The position numbers and the translations under genes were made by a program. Of a stretch of DNA of 64,000 bases, positions 12,468-24,790 are shown piece after piece. Source of the DNA: Archegozetes longisetosus (Eukaryota > Arthropoda > Arachnida > Sarcoptiformes > Trhypochthoniidae); NCBI GenBank assembly GCA_018873245.2, contig JAEMBT020000001.1, positions 10,512,220-10,576,219 of the forward strand, in the 5' to 3' direction. A model generated the notes under the pieces. The model searched no databases and was not told where the DNA came from. It saw only the letters and a list, made by a program, of their open reading frames with translations. Each line of letters begins with the position of its first letter. Positions within the stretch are counted from its first letter, which is position 1.

Positions 12468-14206
12468 ATGTCTAATAGTAAAGTGTTAAATGATAATGTA
12501 GAATCTGATGATGGAATCAATAATAATAACTTAATTATTGACGATATAGAGCTACCTCTTTATAATTATGGTCTTATTCATAGTTTTGACTTCAATTATT
12601 ATAAAGGAAATAAGAGACAGAAAAAAATTCAAAAATTAAAATGTTATGCTTTGATTTTCTGGTTATTTATAAATGTTGTGCGATATGTCATTTATTGTAT
12701 TATCTCTAAGAATGGAAGAGTTCCTGATATTTATCTGGATTTAAGTCAACAAGTAGAAGGTATTCCGCAATTCAATCGTTTTCAAACTTTGATTCCGATG
12801 AAATTAAGTTTTTGTATTGTCGTGATCTTCAACTACAGCCATCATATGGAATGGCTTCAAATAATTGAGATTTTGAAGGGAATGAAAAGAATAGACCAGT
12901 TTATGAGCGTCAATACAGAACTTATGAGTAGATTGATTGTCAAAATCAAATTCATGAGAAAATTGTTGAGATATGGAACTTATTCTAATGTATTCGGCAT
13001 AACATTGTTAGTAATCGTGGCTGGTCTATCATTCGATAAATGGAATCTCATTATCACGTTTGGAATTATGAGTGCATTATTGTATCTCTCAGTTGTTTAT
13101 TTTGTTATATTTATCGTTGTTTACGCGTTTTTATACTTCTATATAGCCTGTCATTATTGCAAAATGAGATTCAAATCGTTCCACAAATTTGTTTCTGATA
13201 CAACTCGGAAATTTTTCGAGAAAAGAGTTTTAAAAGAAATAATTACAGAACACAATAATATCTGTAACATAGTCATAAATTATAACAAATTCTGGAGAAA
13301 TTATTATTTTGTTTTGAACTACACACTGATTCCGTTCAACTTAATGTCATTGCAACAGATTTTATTCGGAAGTTTGAATTTATTTTTCTTATTGGCCTTC
13401 ATAACCAGTAATATTAGTGGCCTGGCTTTTCATCTAGTATTCAATAGGATTGTGGCATCCGTTAGTAAGGAATCTGCAAATTCATTCCATTATTTACATA
13501 GATTTTATGTGAATAAAGCTTCATTGATCGACATTAAACAAAAAATTAAGGTGAGTTTTACAAAATAATCCTTACGACAAAAAAAATCCGGAAATCAGTG
13601 CTATATTTTCAGAATTAATTTTTCCGACCTCAACCTGATTGAAAGCCTATGAAGAAAAATAAACGATATTATTAAGAAAGAAGAACCAAAAAAAATTTTT
13701 AATGTGGGTCGCGAAAATGAACAAAATATGAAACAATTTATAATTAGGAGTATAAGAGTCGTTTTACTAAAGTATGAAAAGACATATTGAAGAGTGTATA
13801 GCTGCAGAGGGAGACCGAGTTAAATCGTCATTTCTTTTTAGTTGTAATAATTAGAATCAAATGCATTCTTGTGGTAAATTTTAGGTCAAAATATTGTAAT
13901 TTTCATTGTAAACTTTACACTTACTTTTTCCGGATTTTTTTGTCGTGAGGTATATTTAGATCGTTTCTGTCAAATAAATCAAATTTTAGTTATTGAACTC
14001 AATCGAAAGAGCTGGTGATACAAGAAATATAATAGGATTCTCGTGTGGCAAACAGTTCGTAATGACACCTATTATTGCATTTAAAGTAAAAGTTTATCAC
14101 AATCAACTCGTAGTGAATTTTGATGAATTCATTTTTAAAATAGATTTTCGCAATATTCTGTCGCTATTTTCTGCTGACCCATAAATTGGCCAACTCGTTG
14201 AAGTGA
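12468..14206 (+). CDS. GR-like 7TM chemoreceptor, subfamily A, intact (413 aa)
   Basis: Gene 2, the best complete example of subfamily A. Exons: 12468-13550 (donor AAG^GTGAGT), 13990-14085 and 14144-14206, both introns phase 0, total 1242 nt. It starts at a true ATG and has a short hydrophilic N-tail, then hydrophobic segments near residues 59-77, 105-122, 165-187 and 195-230, more around 275-340, and the last in exon 3 (starting IFAIFCRYF). Conserved marks shared with its paralogs: YCKMRF, EHNNICN, NKFWRNYYFVLNYTLIP, ASVSKESA and, in exon 2, GFSCGKQFVMTPIIAFK. If it is a GR it would act as a ligand-gated cation channel in the membrane of chemosensory neurons. Phase-0 introns near the C-terminus are a known hallmark of that family. 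The usual TYhhhhhQF signature is not present. Intron 1 contains a Tc1/mariner remnant. Confidence 0.7.
13570..13950 (+). mobile_element. Tc1/mariner remnant in GR gene 2 intron 1
   Basis: Ends are inverted repeats: CCTTACGACAAAAAAAATCC on the left and, read from the right, CCTCACGACAAAAAAATCCG. Just inside the left end the plus strand reads SDLNLIESL, which resembles the conserved region before the last catalytic acid of Tc1/mariner transposases, followed by KKEEPKKIFNVG and several stops. It is an internally deleted, dead copy. The element at 29854 shares the EPKK-like segment, so the two may belong to one family. Confidence 0.6.
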
Positions 14207-15031
14207 TACAACAATCGTAATTCTCGAGGTAAAATATACTACCAATCAACTCGTCTCTATTTAATTTGAGTTTTTGTTTAATAACTTGTTTTGAATTTGT
14301 TAAATAAGGCCTTTTGAGATATTTGAAATAAGATCTCTAATTTGTCTGCAATCGAGCTATAATTCAGTTTCTATTGATCGTGAGGGCCTCAGGTCAGCAA
14401 AGTTGGATTATGAGCATGATAAAATCTACGACTAGCATATTTCCATCGTTCCACGTCAATTCAGCGCCGACAATTCAGCGCATGTTTGTTATAAATTCAT
14501 TTAAAAGAAAAACGGAGACCTCTAGACTATTAGGTGTTCACAGTAGTGATGTATAGCTTAGAAATTTTTAGTTTGTCTTGTCTTAGTCTTACTACTTGTG
14601 TTAGTTATCTCTTTATAGCATCTATTGTAATATTTTGAAATTTTGTATTATCTAATGTTATATAAAATGATCAATAGACTAACAAAACAAAACTAAGCGC
14701 AAAGAAATTCACTATTAAAATGTACTGCAATAGGAGTGCAATTGTTTATCTAGTGCTTTACAAATGGTTTTATAATTGAAAACTTCAAAATATGAATAAT
14801 TTCTAATGGATTAAATGACAGTATTTGTATCTAAACTTCTGACTGTCTTAGTCTTACTCATATAAATCTGTTTCTCTTGTCTTAGTCTTAATTTTATAGA
14901 AAGAAATTTCATTTATCTTAGTCTAGTCTTAGAAAATCCAAAAATCATTTGTCTGACTTAGTCTTACAAGAAAGGGTCTCAACTGCCTGTCACCGGTTTC
15001 GATCAAAAGTTGATAGCTTGTTGAATTTGGT
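14207..15031. other. Intergenic region, nothing recognised
   Basis: AT-rich, with several scattered CTTAGTCTTA-like words around 14575-14970 that may be a decayed tandem repeat. No gene or element ends were found. Confidence 0.3.
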
Positions 15032-15039
15032 TCACATAT

Positions 15040-15537
15040 AGGGTGACCACCCGTCCCGTCTTTTTAAAGATAAAAGACAGAAATCCCGTCAAACTAAAAA
15101 CTCTCGACGGGACAATTAGTCGTCTCGTTTTCAATTTTCATTTTGAAAAATATGCTTAGAAAAATATTTCTCAAAAGTTCAAACATCGAATTTATTTTAC
15201 AAATGATAAGAAATTAAGAAATCCTGCTTAAGTTTTGAACAGCTGTGGTTTAAAATTAAAAGTTATAGAATTAAATTTCTGTTTTGACTTATATCTGATA
15301 TAAACCAGTATTTCTCACCTTCGAATAACTTTAGGAAGATGCTGTTTCTAACAAAAAATATACCTCTGAAATCAACCATGACTAATAATTTTCAATTTTA
15401 TAATTTTAGAATGTATTGTTTGACACCTAAATATTTCTAATGATTAATAAAGTGGTATTTTTCTTTTTAAATATGTAAGGGTTCCCCCTTTGATATTTTT
15501 GTCCCATCATGACACAAGCCAGAGGTGGTCACCGTAG
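15040..15537. mobile_element. MITE family GGTGACCACC, copy A
   Basis: Begins AGGGTGACCACCCGTCCCGT and ends GGTGGTCACCGTAG, an imperfect inverted pair. It is flanked by the octamer TCACATAT on both sides (15032-15039 and 15538-15545), a hAT-like target duplication. It is non-coding. Related copies lie at 34245-34402 (fragment) and 60773-61362. Confidence 0.65.
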
Positions 15538-16043
15538 TCACATATTATGAAAACCTGAGTAACTTTTCCCGGTCAGTTTCGGTAGATGGGGTGAAGGCTA
15601 TAACTCGAAAACCGTTCAACATACGGCCAAAAGTGAACTATCGTTAAACTCGAAATTTACATCCCAAATTTACTAAGCTATAACGTGGTCCTATGCAATG
15701 ACCTTTGACCTCAGTATACGTCTAAAACCAAATTGTCTCAAAATTTTCACATTGTGCGATTTGCAAAATTCAATCACCGTTCTATTGAGCATGGCCTATT
15801 GTTTTAATTTGTCTGAGAGCTACCCTCTATTTGACCTCTGACATTTTTCACAAGCCAAAAATAAATTTAAGTTGGAAGTCTGAATCAGTACAAAGATTAG
15901 ATATCAAAATAAAAATTTTATATTCGAGTACGCACATTCAAACATTTTTTGCATCCTCCCCGCGCGTATTATACACACACACACATATATATATATAATT
16001 GAAGTATACTATAAGTATCTAATCCAACTTATACATACAGTTG

Positions 16044-16566
16044 TATTAGATGGAATCAGTGAAAACCGGAATTTCATATCTTCAAAAGAATATTCAATGG
16101 CAAAATAATTATTACATATCTAATGAATATATTCGTCTCCCGTCTGGTTGACAAGGGCCCAGCGAGGTCAGAGGTTACACTTACCAATGGCGCTATTGTT
16201 TAGACTGATTTTCCACTTAAAACTTTTGAGTACACAGTATGAAGTTGAATTTTATTTTCATAACTTTAGTTTTTTTTTGTCTCTTTATTCTTGCAAATTG
16301 TTTATTTTGCAAGTCAAAATACACAAGTCAGATAAAATTTTTAAAAATTTACAAATTAATTTTAGTTTGATGCTACTTTCGATCAAGTTATAAGAAAGAA
16401 GTCAATTTACAAATTAGTGATACTGGTAAGTGTAACCTCTGAACTCGTTGGGCCTTTGTCAACCAGACGGGAGGCGAATATATTCATTAGATATATTATT
16501 ATTATTTCTCTATTAAATATAGTTTTAAAGATATGAAATTCTGGTTTTCACTGATTCCATCTAATA
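16044..16566. mobile_element. Foldback element with ~160-bp inverted ends
   Basis: The left arm (about 16044-16200) and right arm (about 16415-16566) are reverse complements. They share TATTAGATGGAATCAGTG, GTCTGGTTGACAAgGGCC and GAGGTtaGAGGTTACACTTAC-type blocks. The centre is AT-rich and non-coding. No target duplication was resolved. Confidence 0.65.
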
Positions 16567-16710
16567 TAAGAATATGTGCATTAAATGAGGTTTAACGTAG
16601 AATAAAAACTTGAAAAAACATGAAAAAATTGTGTGAATTCTCAATAATCCTTAAAACATTTCTGCAATTCTTTTTATGTTTTATATTGCATTTAGTCAAA
16701 GAAAATTTCA

Positions 16711-16791
16711 GATAAAGTGAGCGATTATAAACTTTGTTTAGGATTTTCATGTGAGAATCAGTTCATTTTGTGACTACATTTTGCAATTAAG
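16711..16791 (+). pseudogene. Remnant of a GR subfamily A exon 2
   Basis: After an acceptor-like TTTCAG the plus strand reads V-S-D-Y-K, then GFSCENQFIL, a stop, and a tail resembling AFK. This matches exon 2 of the subfamily A genes (ERVS...GFSCGNQFVMTPIIAFK). No matching exon 1 or exon 3 was found nearby. It lies just beyond the 3' end of the minus-strand ionotropic receptor. Confidence 0.55.
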
Positions 16792-16989
16792 ATCTTATCC
16801 ATCAAATTTTCCTAATTAATAAATTATTAGATAATTTGCTAAATATTACAGATAATTGCATTATTAATAAAAATTTTTATTATAAACACATATGTCCACG
16901 AGTGGATTTTAGAAGAACTAGATTCCACTCTCCTAAACAGGAAGTTAATCATTAATTAGTGCTATTATAAGGTTATAAATACTAGTACA

Positions 16990-19303
16990 TTATGAATAAT
17001 TCTGTCCATAATTCCAAAGAAAATATTCATTAACTAATATTTCAATCAGTATAATCGATAAACCAAGTAAAGTGAGTGAAAAAGTTATTTTCAAAAATGG
17101 TTTCATATCTGATAACTTGAGAACAATTGATTCGTCAATATTAGTACTGATTATCTGGTCAAATGATTGTAAAATACATTTATGAATTTGTGAATCATTT
17201 GTTTTGATGAATTCATTCACTTCATCACTAATCCATTTAAACATAAGTCCTGAAGTATGGTATAAGTTGATCCTAAATACGAAAAATTTTCATAATTAAG
17301 TTTAAATGAAAAAGCCAAATTTCAGACGAAATACCAATCATTAATCCTAGAAGTCAAACTGAGATACTGTTTATCAGTTCTGTTCCTAGAGAAAGCTAAA
17401 GCGAGTGACCTTTGGTTCTCGACCTTTTTTGCGACGTGTATTGAAATATATGGATTATAACGACAAAGAAATGCTTTGATTGCAGGTGTACAAATTCTAG
17501 TCTCCATATAAGCGTATCGACCATTCATAAATCCATTTCGATACGACTCGTTATTGAAAGGCATTTCTTCTACTAATGACTCGTCTTGGTGATCATGGAT
17601 TCTGTTCAATAACTTAAGCATTACAGGATTTTTGTTTTCTAGAAGTAAAAGTCTATTGAATTTGATATTATGCATATTTTTCATTGTAAATTGAATTTTA
17701 GTACATTTAGATTTGAATATTCAGCGCTATTGCCAAAAATTAATGGTATGACATGTTCATTATCTGCCAGATCTTCAAAGCTATCAATTAGGTTGTATGA
17801 TATTGAAGTGACTATTTGTGTGGCGATCAGAGAATTCAAATTAATCCAGAAAAATGTTATCGATATGAAAATTATCAAAATTGAAAATGTTGAAGAATTC
17901 AATGGAAATCTAGTGAATGCTTTTCAAGAAAAATACACAATAAAATTCAATTGATTAGTAATAATCCATTTTGTAGCTTAAAAACCGATAAAGGATCTAA
18001 TAAATTAAAGATTATCATTAGAGTTGGCTTTGTTTTTAAATCTTAACTCGAATAAATTGAATGAGAACTTTTATATAATCTTGAATTAAAGATGAAAATT
18101 GAATAAATCATTGTTCTATAATTTTTCAGCTCATTTACTATTTTTGTGAATATTCTGTCATTGTGTCACTATTTTCATTTGAGAAAAAAAATGTTGTAAC
18201 AATAACAAATGAAAATAAAGCTCAATCCAGGTAAGAAACAGAAATAAAAATAAAATACCAAAATTACAAAATTAGTAGAAAAATCAAAATATCGCCCATT
18301 ATTTAAAAAAGTAATAACTAATGTTAAAATATATCTTATGTTTCCTATTTAGATCTCAAGAAACCATAGTGCAAATAAAAGAACAGATAAATTAATAATC
18401 TTACTCACGCTTTGAAAGCAACAGTTTCATCAGAACCAGATCAAAACTATTCTCCAATTTTTGTTTAAATATTTGGAATATAAAGCTTATGAGCACTACC
18501 AAAATTATACTAAATATGCAGCAGATCCAGACTTGACTCTCAATTGATTTAAAATGAGATAGTATTTCCAAAGATTTGCTTTCATAATATTTAATAGCAG
18601 TCATAAAAGTAAAGACATCTGTAAAGATAGGATTCGAGAATCTGACCACTTCACTCCTATCTTCTGTTATGTGAAATGGTCCTAAAGCTATCTGACACTT
18701 CTATCAATACATCAATTAATTAAGAGGATGTCGAAGATTTAATAACTACTGGTATTACATCTCTGATGACTTGTCCAATCATTCCATTCCACGAACCATT
18801 GACTTTCATTCCCCACCAACCATCTGGTGGTCGAACTATTCTATAACTATTTAAAAAGTCTGAAAATGAGTTCATTCTATTGATTTTTTAAAATAAGATT
18901 TTACCTAAAATTGAAACTTTTAGCAATTTGATTGATTATAATTCCGGTCAAACCTCTAACTGTGTAATGACCTGAACTGCCATTTTGTACTATCGTTAAC
19001 GGCTCCCACTGTTGATCAAAAATAAAAATCTCTAATTATTAAATACCTTTCTAATTTAAGGTCAAGAACTGAATCCTTAAAACTTACATTCTCAGCACAA
19101 ATATTCAAATCCATAACGAATAACTCTTTAACACTACGGCTCTCTTACCAAGAAATAATTAAAAATTTTTTATACAAATTTTCAAATCAAATGACTTGTT
19201 TTGATTAGAACAATATTAGTTTCAGTACCTGTATTTTAACATGGAGTATTTGTTCAGAGTTTAATAATTTTGCCATTAATAAAAATAGAAATAATTTTCC
19301 CAT
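16990..19303 (-). CDS. Ionotropic receptor (IR)-like, seven exons, one frame break
   Basis: A chemosensory relative of ionotropic glutamate receptors. Minus-strand exons: 19303-19229 (signal peptide), 19141-19088, 19008-18905, 18876-18750, 18700-18409, 17919-17335 and 17272-16990. Phases are consistent through all junctions, provided one base is missing near 17672-17700 (A-runs) inside exon 6. Without that break it would encode about 506 residues. Ligand-binding lobe S1: GLTGIIINQIAKSFNF and GWWGM...WNGMIGQVIRDV, then IALGPFHITEDRSEVVRFS, which keeps the arginine that binds the ligand alpha-carboxylate. M1 is VWICCIFSIILVVLISFIF, M2 is near ILIIFISITFFWINL, S2 has NLIDSFEDL, and M3 is near residues 470-495 before the C-terminus. 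It has no large amino-terminal domain, and the pore stretch between M1 and M2 is short. Intron lengths range from about 49 to 490 bp; the 49-bp intron (18701-18749) is the least certain. Confidence 0.7.
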
Positions 19304-21649
19304 AAAAATAGTTGCATCGATTTTCTAAATATTCAAATTTTATTAGTATTTCAATAGAATATATGATTGCGTGACACTATATTTATTTTATACAATTTTG
19401 AATTTCTTATAGAAATCAATGTTTATCTAGATTTAATGAAATCTTTTTAATCTTAATAATCGATACAAGCCAACCTAAGCGCTGCATTCATCTGTACATT
19501 ATAGCATTAATACAATACAATTTGAACACTAATTAGAATGCATACCATTTAATTATTTGACTTTCGAATACTGTCGGAGTAAATAAAACATTTTAGTTAA
19601 ACGAAAATAGACCTTCTTATTTCAAGACGTTTACTCATATTTTGATTCAATTTAATTATTTCTTTGACTTCAACCATATTTTATTATATGCTTTTTTAAG
19701 TAAATATATATTTATATTATCTTATAATTCCTTATATGCTTTTCTTTTAGTTTTACGTCTCTTCAATATTTTAAAATTCAAATGAAGTGGCTGTAATATT
19801 GGCGTTAGAATTGCGGCTATGGATACCACATCTTAGCTGACCCTAAACGGGACAAAAAAAAGTGCTAAGGGAGTACTAATGTGTAGTTTTATGAAAAATT
19901 TTATTATGCATAGAGGAAAAGATATAATTTTTACGAAAGAAATTATTATGAACTTAAATAAATTGAAGTTAAAGTAACTCACAAAGTAAATGAATAGCTT
20001 AGGTTTGAGTATATCTTTCTCAAGAACAGGTTAAAGAATGAAAGGAGAAATTTAGTAAAGTTTTGGGTATGTGAAACTATGAAGAATTCAGAGATTAAAG
20101 ATATGATTGATTTGATAGAGTTGGAGATTAATAGTCTGTTTTTCATATCATTTTCAATTCGGTTTTAAGATTTAATACTCTCAGATAATGACATTTAAAA
20201 TATTTAATCCTTCAGTTATCAATTCATTTACAAGATATAGCATTAACCTTTCGTCACAACTTAACTTTCGACAACGTAAAATTAACTGTGAGGTAAAATT
20301 TTACCCTACTATTTCCACACATAATATCTGTTCTAGGTTAGTCCTGATACTTTACAAATCAAGATTAGCCCTTTTTCGAATTTTTACTTAACTGATTTAT
20401 TAATTTGTAGTTATTATCTGCTACAGCGTCATCAGCGGTTCAAACTGCTAGTAGCGACATCACAGCGCTGTGACATAGTAAACACGAAGCACTGCGATGT
20501 TAAGGCAAATTTCTGTCCTCAGAAAAACATGTTTTCAGAAAAAATTTTAAAACAAAGTTATAAGTCCAAATTAATCATGTTTTTGTCACTCAAAGTTAGA
20601 TATATGACTGGGGAACACCTAAATTCTCAAGAAACGGCGAAATTTTGTTGATTTTAGCGAGACCTTTAAAGTAAAACTTGGGAACATATTACCCCACAGT
20701 TGTGACGAAGGGTTAACAATAAATTTATATTAACGATTATTCTTTGACAAATACTTAAATGTCTTATAAATTCGATGAGTTTTCCTCAAAGTAGCTTAAA
20801 TAAAAATTAATCTGTATAATTTTTAAGGAAAATGAGTAAACTTCTACTCGTTTGAGGATATAGGGTGTCCCACTTTATATTTGTCGGGACACTAGACAAA
20901 TCTACTTAATCCAGGACGGCTAGCACCCTTAAAATTGGCATTAACTTTTAGAGTACTCTTCAGCTTGTAATACTGTAGATTATTAGAGAATATAACTATT
21001 AGTTTTATATTTTGAAGTTGAGTTTTAGTTTACACTTGAATCGTCGAATTATCTCTCTAATGTTAAAAATTGATGCGCAACACGTCCTATGTTTTACTGC
21101 TATTGATACCTGGAATGTTTTTCATTGAATTGCATCAGAATATAATTGTTGAATTAAAGTTAGTGCTGCAAGATTAAGTATTTTTTATAGTTCCTGGTAT
21201 TAGAATATACTTATAGTATCCGAAAAAATTTTATCTCTAGGCTCACTCTATAGTTATTCTACTTAAGTCATAAAAATTCACAAATATTTATATTCTAATT
21301 AGAATCTAATGAAATTTTCGTTGAAGTCTCATTATTATAACTTAATCATTAATGATCAATTTAGTTATTAAGTATTCACTTATTAAACTACCATTAAAGT
21401 AAACATAATTAGAGATCTCAATTAACTGGTTTAACCATTTTTATTAATTAAACGGGCCAATTTTACTAAGCGGCAAATTCAGCTTAAAAATTATACTCAT
21501 GAAACCAGTTTTTGAGAGTTGCGGCGAAGGTTTTGGAGCAGTTAGATCTTTATTCTGAACTATCTACTATTATTCTAACTGTTGAAATCATTATTAAATT
21601 CTTTGGTAAGGTTTTCTTATGTAAATTATGATAAATATCTACTAAATAC
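19304..21649. other. Intergenic region, nothing recognised
   Basis: AT-rich upstream side of the ionotropic receptor. A TAGGGTGTCCCACTTTAT stretch near 20868 faintly resembles the GGTGACCACC element ends but has no partner. No genes were identified. Confidence 0.3.
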
Positions 21650-22375
21650 ACTGGAGTGTAGTGATCAGTGAGCCGAACGGGTCTACCAAAATTCTTCCAC
21701 ACTTTTCAATTGATCACAGAATATAAATGATGACCATTTCAAGTCGAATTGACCAACGAATAGTAGCTAATGGCCATTTCTATAACAGATGAACTACTAA
21801 AGGCAACTGATGACCTGATAATATAAAAATGGTTATCATTTACTCCTCATAGGTCATCTGAATTGAAAATGGTCAACGGTTTCCTTTCGTAGTTCATGTG
21901 ACATAGAAATGGCCATTAGTTTCTTCCCACAGGTCATCTAAGTTAGAAATGGTCATCGATTGCTATCCGTAGCTCATCTGATATAGAAATGGCCATCAAT
22001 CATTTTCCCTATGTTATCTGAGGTGGAAATGGCCATCGTTCCTTTCGCTAGGTTCATCTGATATAGAAATGACCATTAGTTACTATTCGTTGGTCAATTG
22101 GACTTGAAATGGTCATCATTTATATTCTGTGATCAATTGGAAAGTGTGGAAGAATTGTGTCACTCCTGAGCCGAACTTTGGGGTGAATGTCTAGATTCGA
22201 ATCTCATGGCCGCTACACTTCTTTGACGGTGATGTACTGGCCCCATGTCACCGGTTATGACTGCCTTCGGCCCAATGCATATGCCCGACCTATCGCCCTC
22301 GGTGAAAAACTCTGTAACAGGGCTCGAGCGAGTCTCCCGAAAGGGAGTTGATAGCACGAAAATGAACGAATGAAT
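21650..22375 (+). mobile_element. tRNA-derived SINE split by a foldback element
   Basis: The 5' part (about 21650-21678) reads GTAGTGATCAGTGAGCCGAAC, resembling a tRNA A-box region. It resumes at 22177 and reaches a B-box-like GATTCGAATC near 22194, followed by a GC-richer body to about 22375. The two parts rejoin cleanly once the 488-bp insert is removed. No second copy is present in the window, so the 3' end is approximate. Confidence 0.5.
21679..22166. mobile_element. Foldback element with internal tandem repeats and a 10-bp target duplication
   Basis: The inverted ends share AATTCTTCCACACTTT, CAATTGATCACAGAATATAA and ATGATGACCATTTC. It is flanked by TGAGCCGAAC on both sides (21669-21678 and 22167-22176). 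Between the arms lie several diverged units of roughly 60 bp, each with an AAATGGCCAT or AAATGGTCAT core and a GTTCATCTGA-like spacer. It is non-coding. The 9-10 bp duplication would suit a Mutator-like or Foldback-type mechanism. Confidence 0.65.
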
Positions 22376-22379
22376 CTAT

Positions 22380-23443
22380 TAAATATTAATTTTACAACGA
22401 TCTGTTTGCAACATTAACTAGAAATAATAAACTATCAGTTGAGATTTGGGTTAAGTTACACCATGGTTTGAGCTTCAACGCGCATTATATTTTTTTCATG
22501 GACTAACTTTTGATCATAAAACCGAATTAAACTAGTTTTTTGACAAAATTTCGTAAACACACCAGTTTTAAACAAAAAATTAAACCATCCTAAGGAAATC
22601 CCTAAATATAGGTTAAAGAATTTATTTTCTCAGAATCTTAGAGTATCACATGTTACTCGTCTAAGTATTTATCTTTAATGAACCTTGGAATTTGATCACC
22701 TATTAGTTAATCATTATTATTGTCAATCAATCTTGATGATAACTAACGAGTAACAGTCATACAAGTAAATATTTGGTTTTAATTTTATTCTAAATAGAGA
22801 CAATCTGAACGCATACATTTCGAACTTGTTATTTTCGAATGACTTTAAGCTCTGATGCTAAACATGCCCCCAATTTTAAGATTTATCGATGAGCTTTATT
22901 TAATACAAAACCGACTATTCAGTTATGTTCTACAGAAAGGCTACATTGCTTTGAACTCTTAGATTCGAGTTAACATTATCTTCTTATCTTTAATACTAGT
23001 ACTTTATGCTTAATGACTAGACTGCTGATTAAATTTTTATAATAGCTTTATTATAAAAATATAATTTAACTCATACTTCGTGTTAATTACGTAAGTCATC
23101 AACGTTACAATAAGAAAAATTTCATGCAAAATATTTTTGACCCCAATTTTTTAATATTTCAATATTTAAATAACTTATTGATTCTCAATTTTTATTCCAT
23201 ATTTAATGATTATTTTTCGTGATAATTGTAAGCTAAAGTAATTTATTAAGAAATTTCAGTTAATTATCTCAAAAGCTAGTCAAATATTTTATTAAAGTTC
23301 ATCAGTAATAATGTACTGCGCATCAAAACTATTCATTTTTGGAAATACAATCTAATGTGTACCTTAACTTTTTAAATATAAAATTTCTTGACTATTGTTT
23401 GAAGATTATTCATAATTTGATTATATCATATACACTTCAAAAA
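22380..23443. other. Intergenic region upstream of GR gene 3
   Basis: AT-rich, no gene or clear transposon end. The open frame continues upstream of the chosen GR start to 23339, but only from a TTG codon. Confidence 0.3.
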
Positions 23444-24790
23444 ATGACTGAAATCTCTGAAAATAAGCTAATTGAAGATAAGAATGCTATCAACGATATA
23501 GATTTTCCTCTATATAAATACGGAATTTTGTTTAGATATGATATCAATCACTATTATGATACCGAAAGCAAGAAAAGGAGTCAAAAGTTCAAATCTATTT
23601 GTATGAGTCTTTGGTTTTTTCTCAATCTATTGCATTACTGTCTTTGTTTGATGTTTATCAAGAATGGAAAAATTCCTAATTATTTCTTTGATATTATATC
23701 ACATTTCGGAGGAATAACTGAATTCTTTTATTGGATGGCAACTTTAGGATTAATCCTTACTCTAATAATTATAAATCTATTCAACAACAAAAATGTCAAT
23801 TACTTTCAATGGCTTGGAGTAATTGAAGTTTTAAAAGGTTCGAAAAACATGGATACGATTGGAATGAATGACAAAAATGAATTCAAAATATTTATTAATA
23901 AAATAAATTTTTATATCTCAATGCTGAAAATAACTGTAAAATGTTACACTATCTGTCTGATAGTTATGCTGATCACTCTTTTAATCCTGTTCTATGAATT
24001 TGAAGATCTCATTATTTATGGCATTTTGAGTGCACTCAAATTTTTTGCTTACTTTTATTTGTCAGCAACTATTATATTATACAGTTTTTTATATTACTTC
24101 ATAGTCTGCTATTATTGTAAAATGAAATTCAGATCATTTAACAAACAAGCGAACAAAGTAACTAAAACCGCAGAATTTGTCTTTCATAAGAAGTTATTTA
24201 ATATGATAGAAGAGCACAATACCATCTGTTATAATATTTTTATGCACAACAAATTTTGGCGAAAGTATTCATTTGCAGTAACTTATACTTTAATACCATG
24301 TAATTTAATGAATTTACAGCAACTATTTTTCGAAGATATAAATATAGGGACTCGCGGTTTGTCTCTTACTTTTGCAATTGGAACACTATTTGCACTGTTT
24401 AAGCTTAACTCAATTATGGCTTCAATAAATAGCGAGGCCTCGAACTCTTGTAAAATCTTACATAAATTCTTACTGGATATGAAATCGAAAATGAAAACAT
24501 CAATCAAAATAAAAGTATTTTTAATTATATTTTCCTTGCAATAAATTATTGAAAATTTTCATTTATATCAGTTTTTAAGTGCAATGGAAAGAGTAAGCGA
24601 TAGGAGACGTGAAACTGGTTTTTCATGCGGCAATCAATTCGTTATGACACCTATTATTGCATTCAAAGTAAGTTTTAGGTAATTTAAAGACTAACCTTAA
24701 ATGGGATATTGATTTCTACAGATGTTTGTAATATTTGGTCGCTTTTTCTTATTGACACATAAGTTTGCGAATAAATTGAAGGAAAATTGA
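23444..24790 (+). CDS. GR-like 7TM chemoreceptor, subfamily A, intact (411 aa)
   Basis: Gene 3. Exons: 23444-24514 (donor AAA^GTATTT), 24572-24667 and 24722-24790, both introns phase 0 and short (57 and 54 bp), total 1236 nt. The ATG at 23444 (MTEISENK) is preferred because the frame upstream has no ATG and the N-tail length then matches its paralogs. Conserved marks: DFPLYKYGIL, ISHFGGITEFF, QWLGVIEVLKG, YYCKMKFRSFN, EEHNTICYN, NKFWRKY, ASINSEASNS; exon 2 has GFSCGNQFVMTPIIAFK and exon 3 MFVIFGRFFLLTHKFANK. This is the cleanest reference for the C-terminal exons of the subfamily. Confidence 0.72.

Noticed and set aside
21650-22375. Functional tRNA gene
   Set aside because: A-box and B-box-like words are present but no cloverleaf can be drawn and the unit is interrupted; a SINE fits better.
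23339-23443. N-terminal extension of GR gene 3
   Set aside because: Starts at TTG and would make the N-tail longer than in its paralogs.
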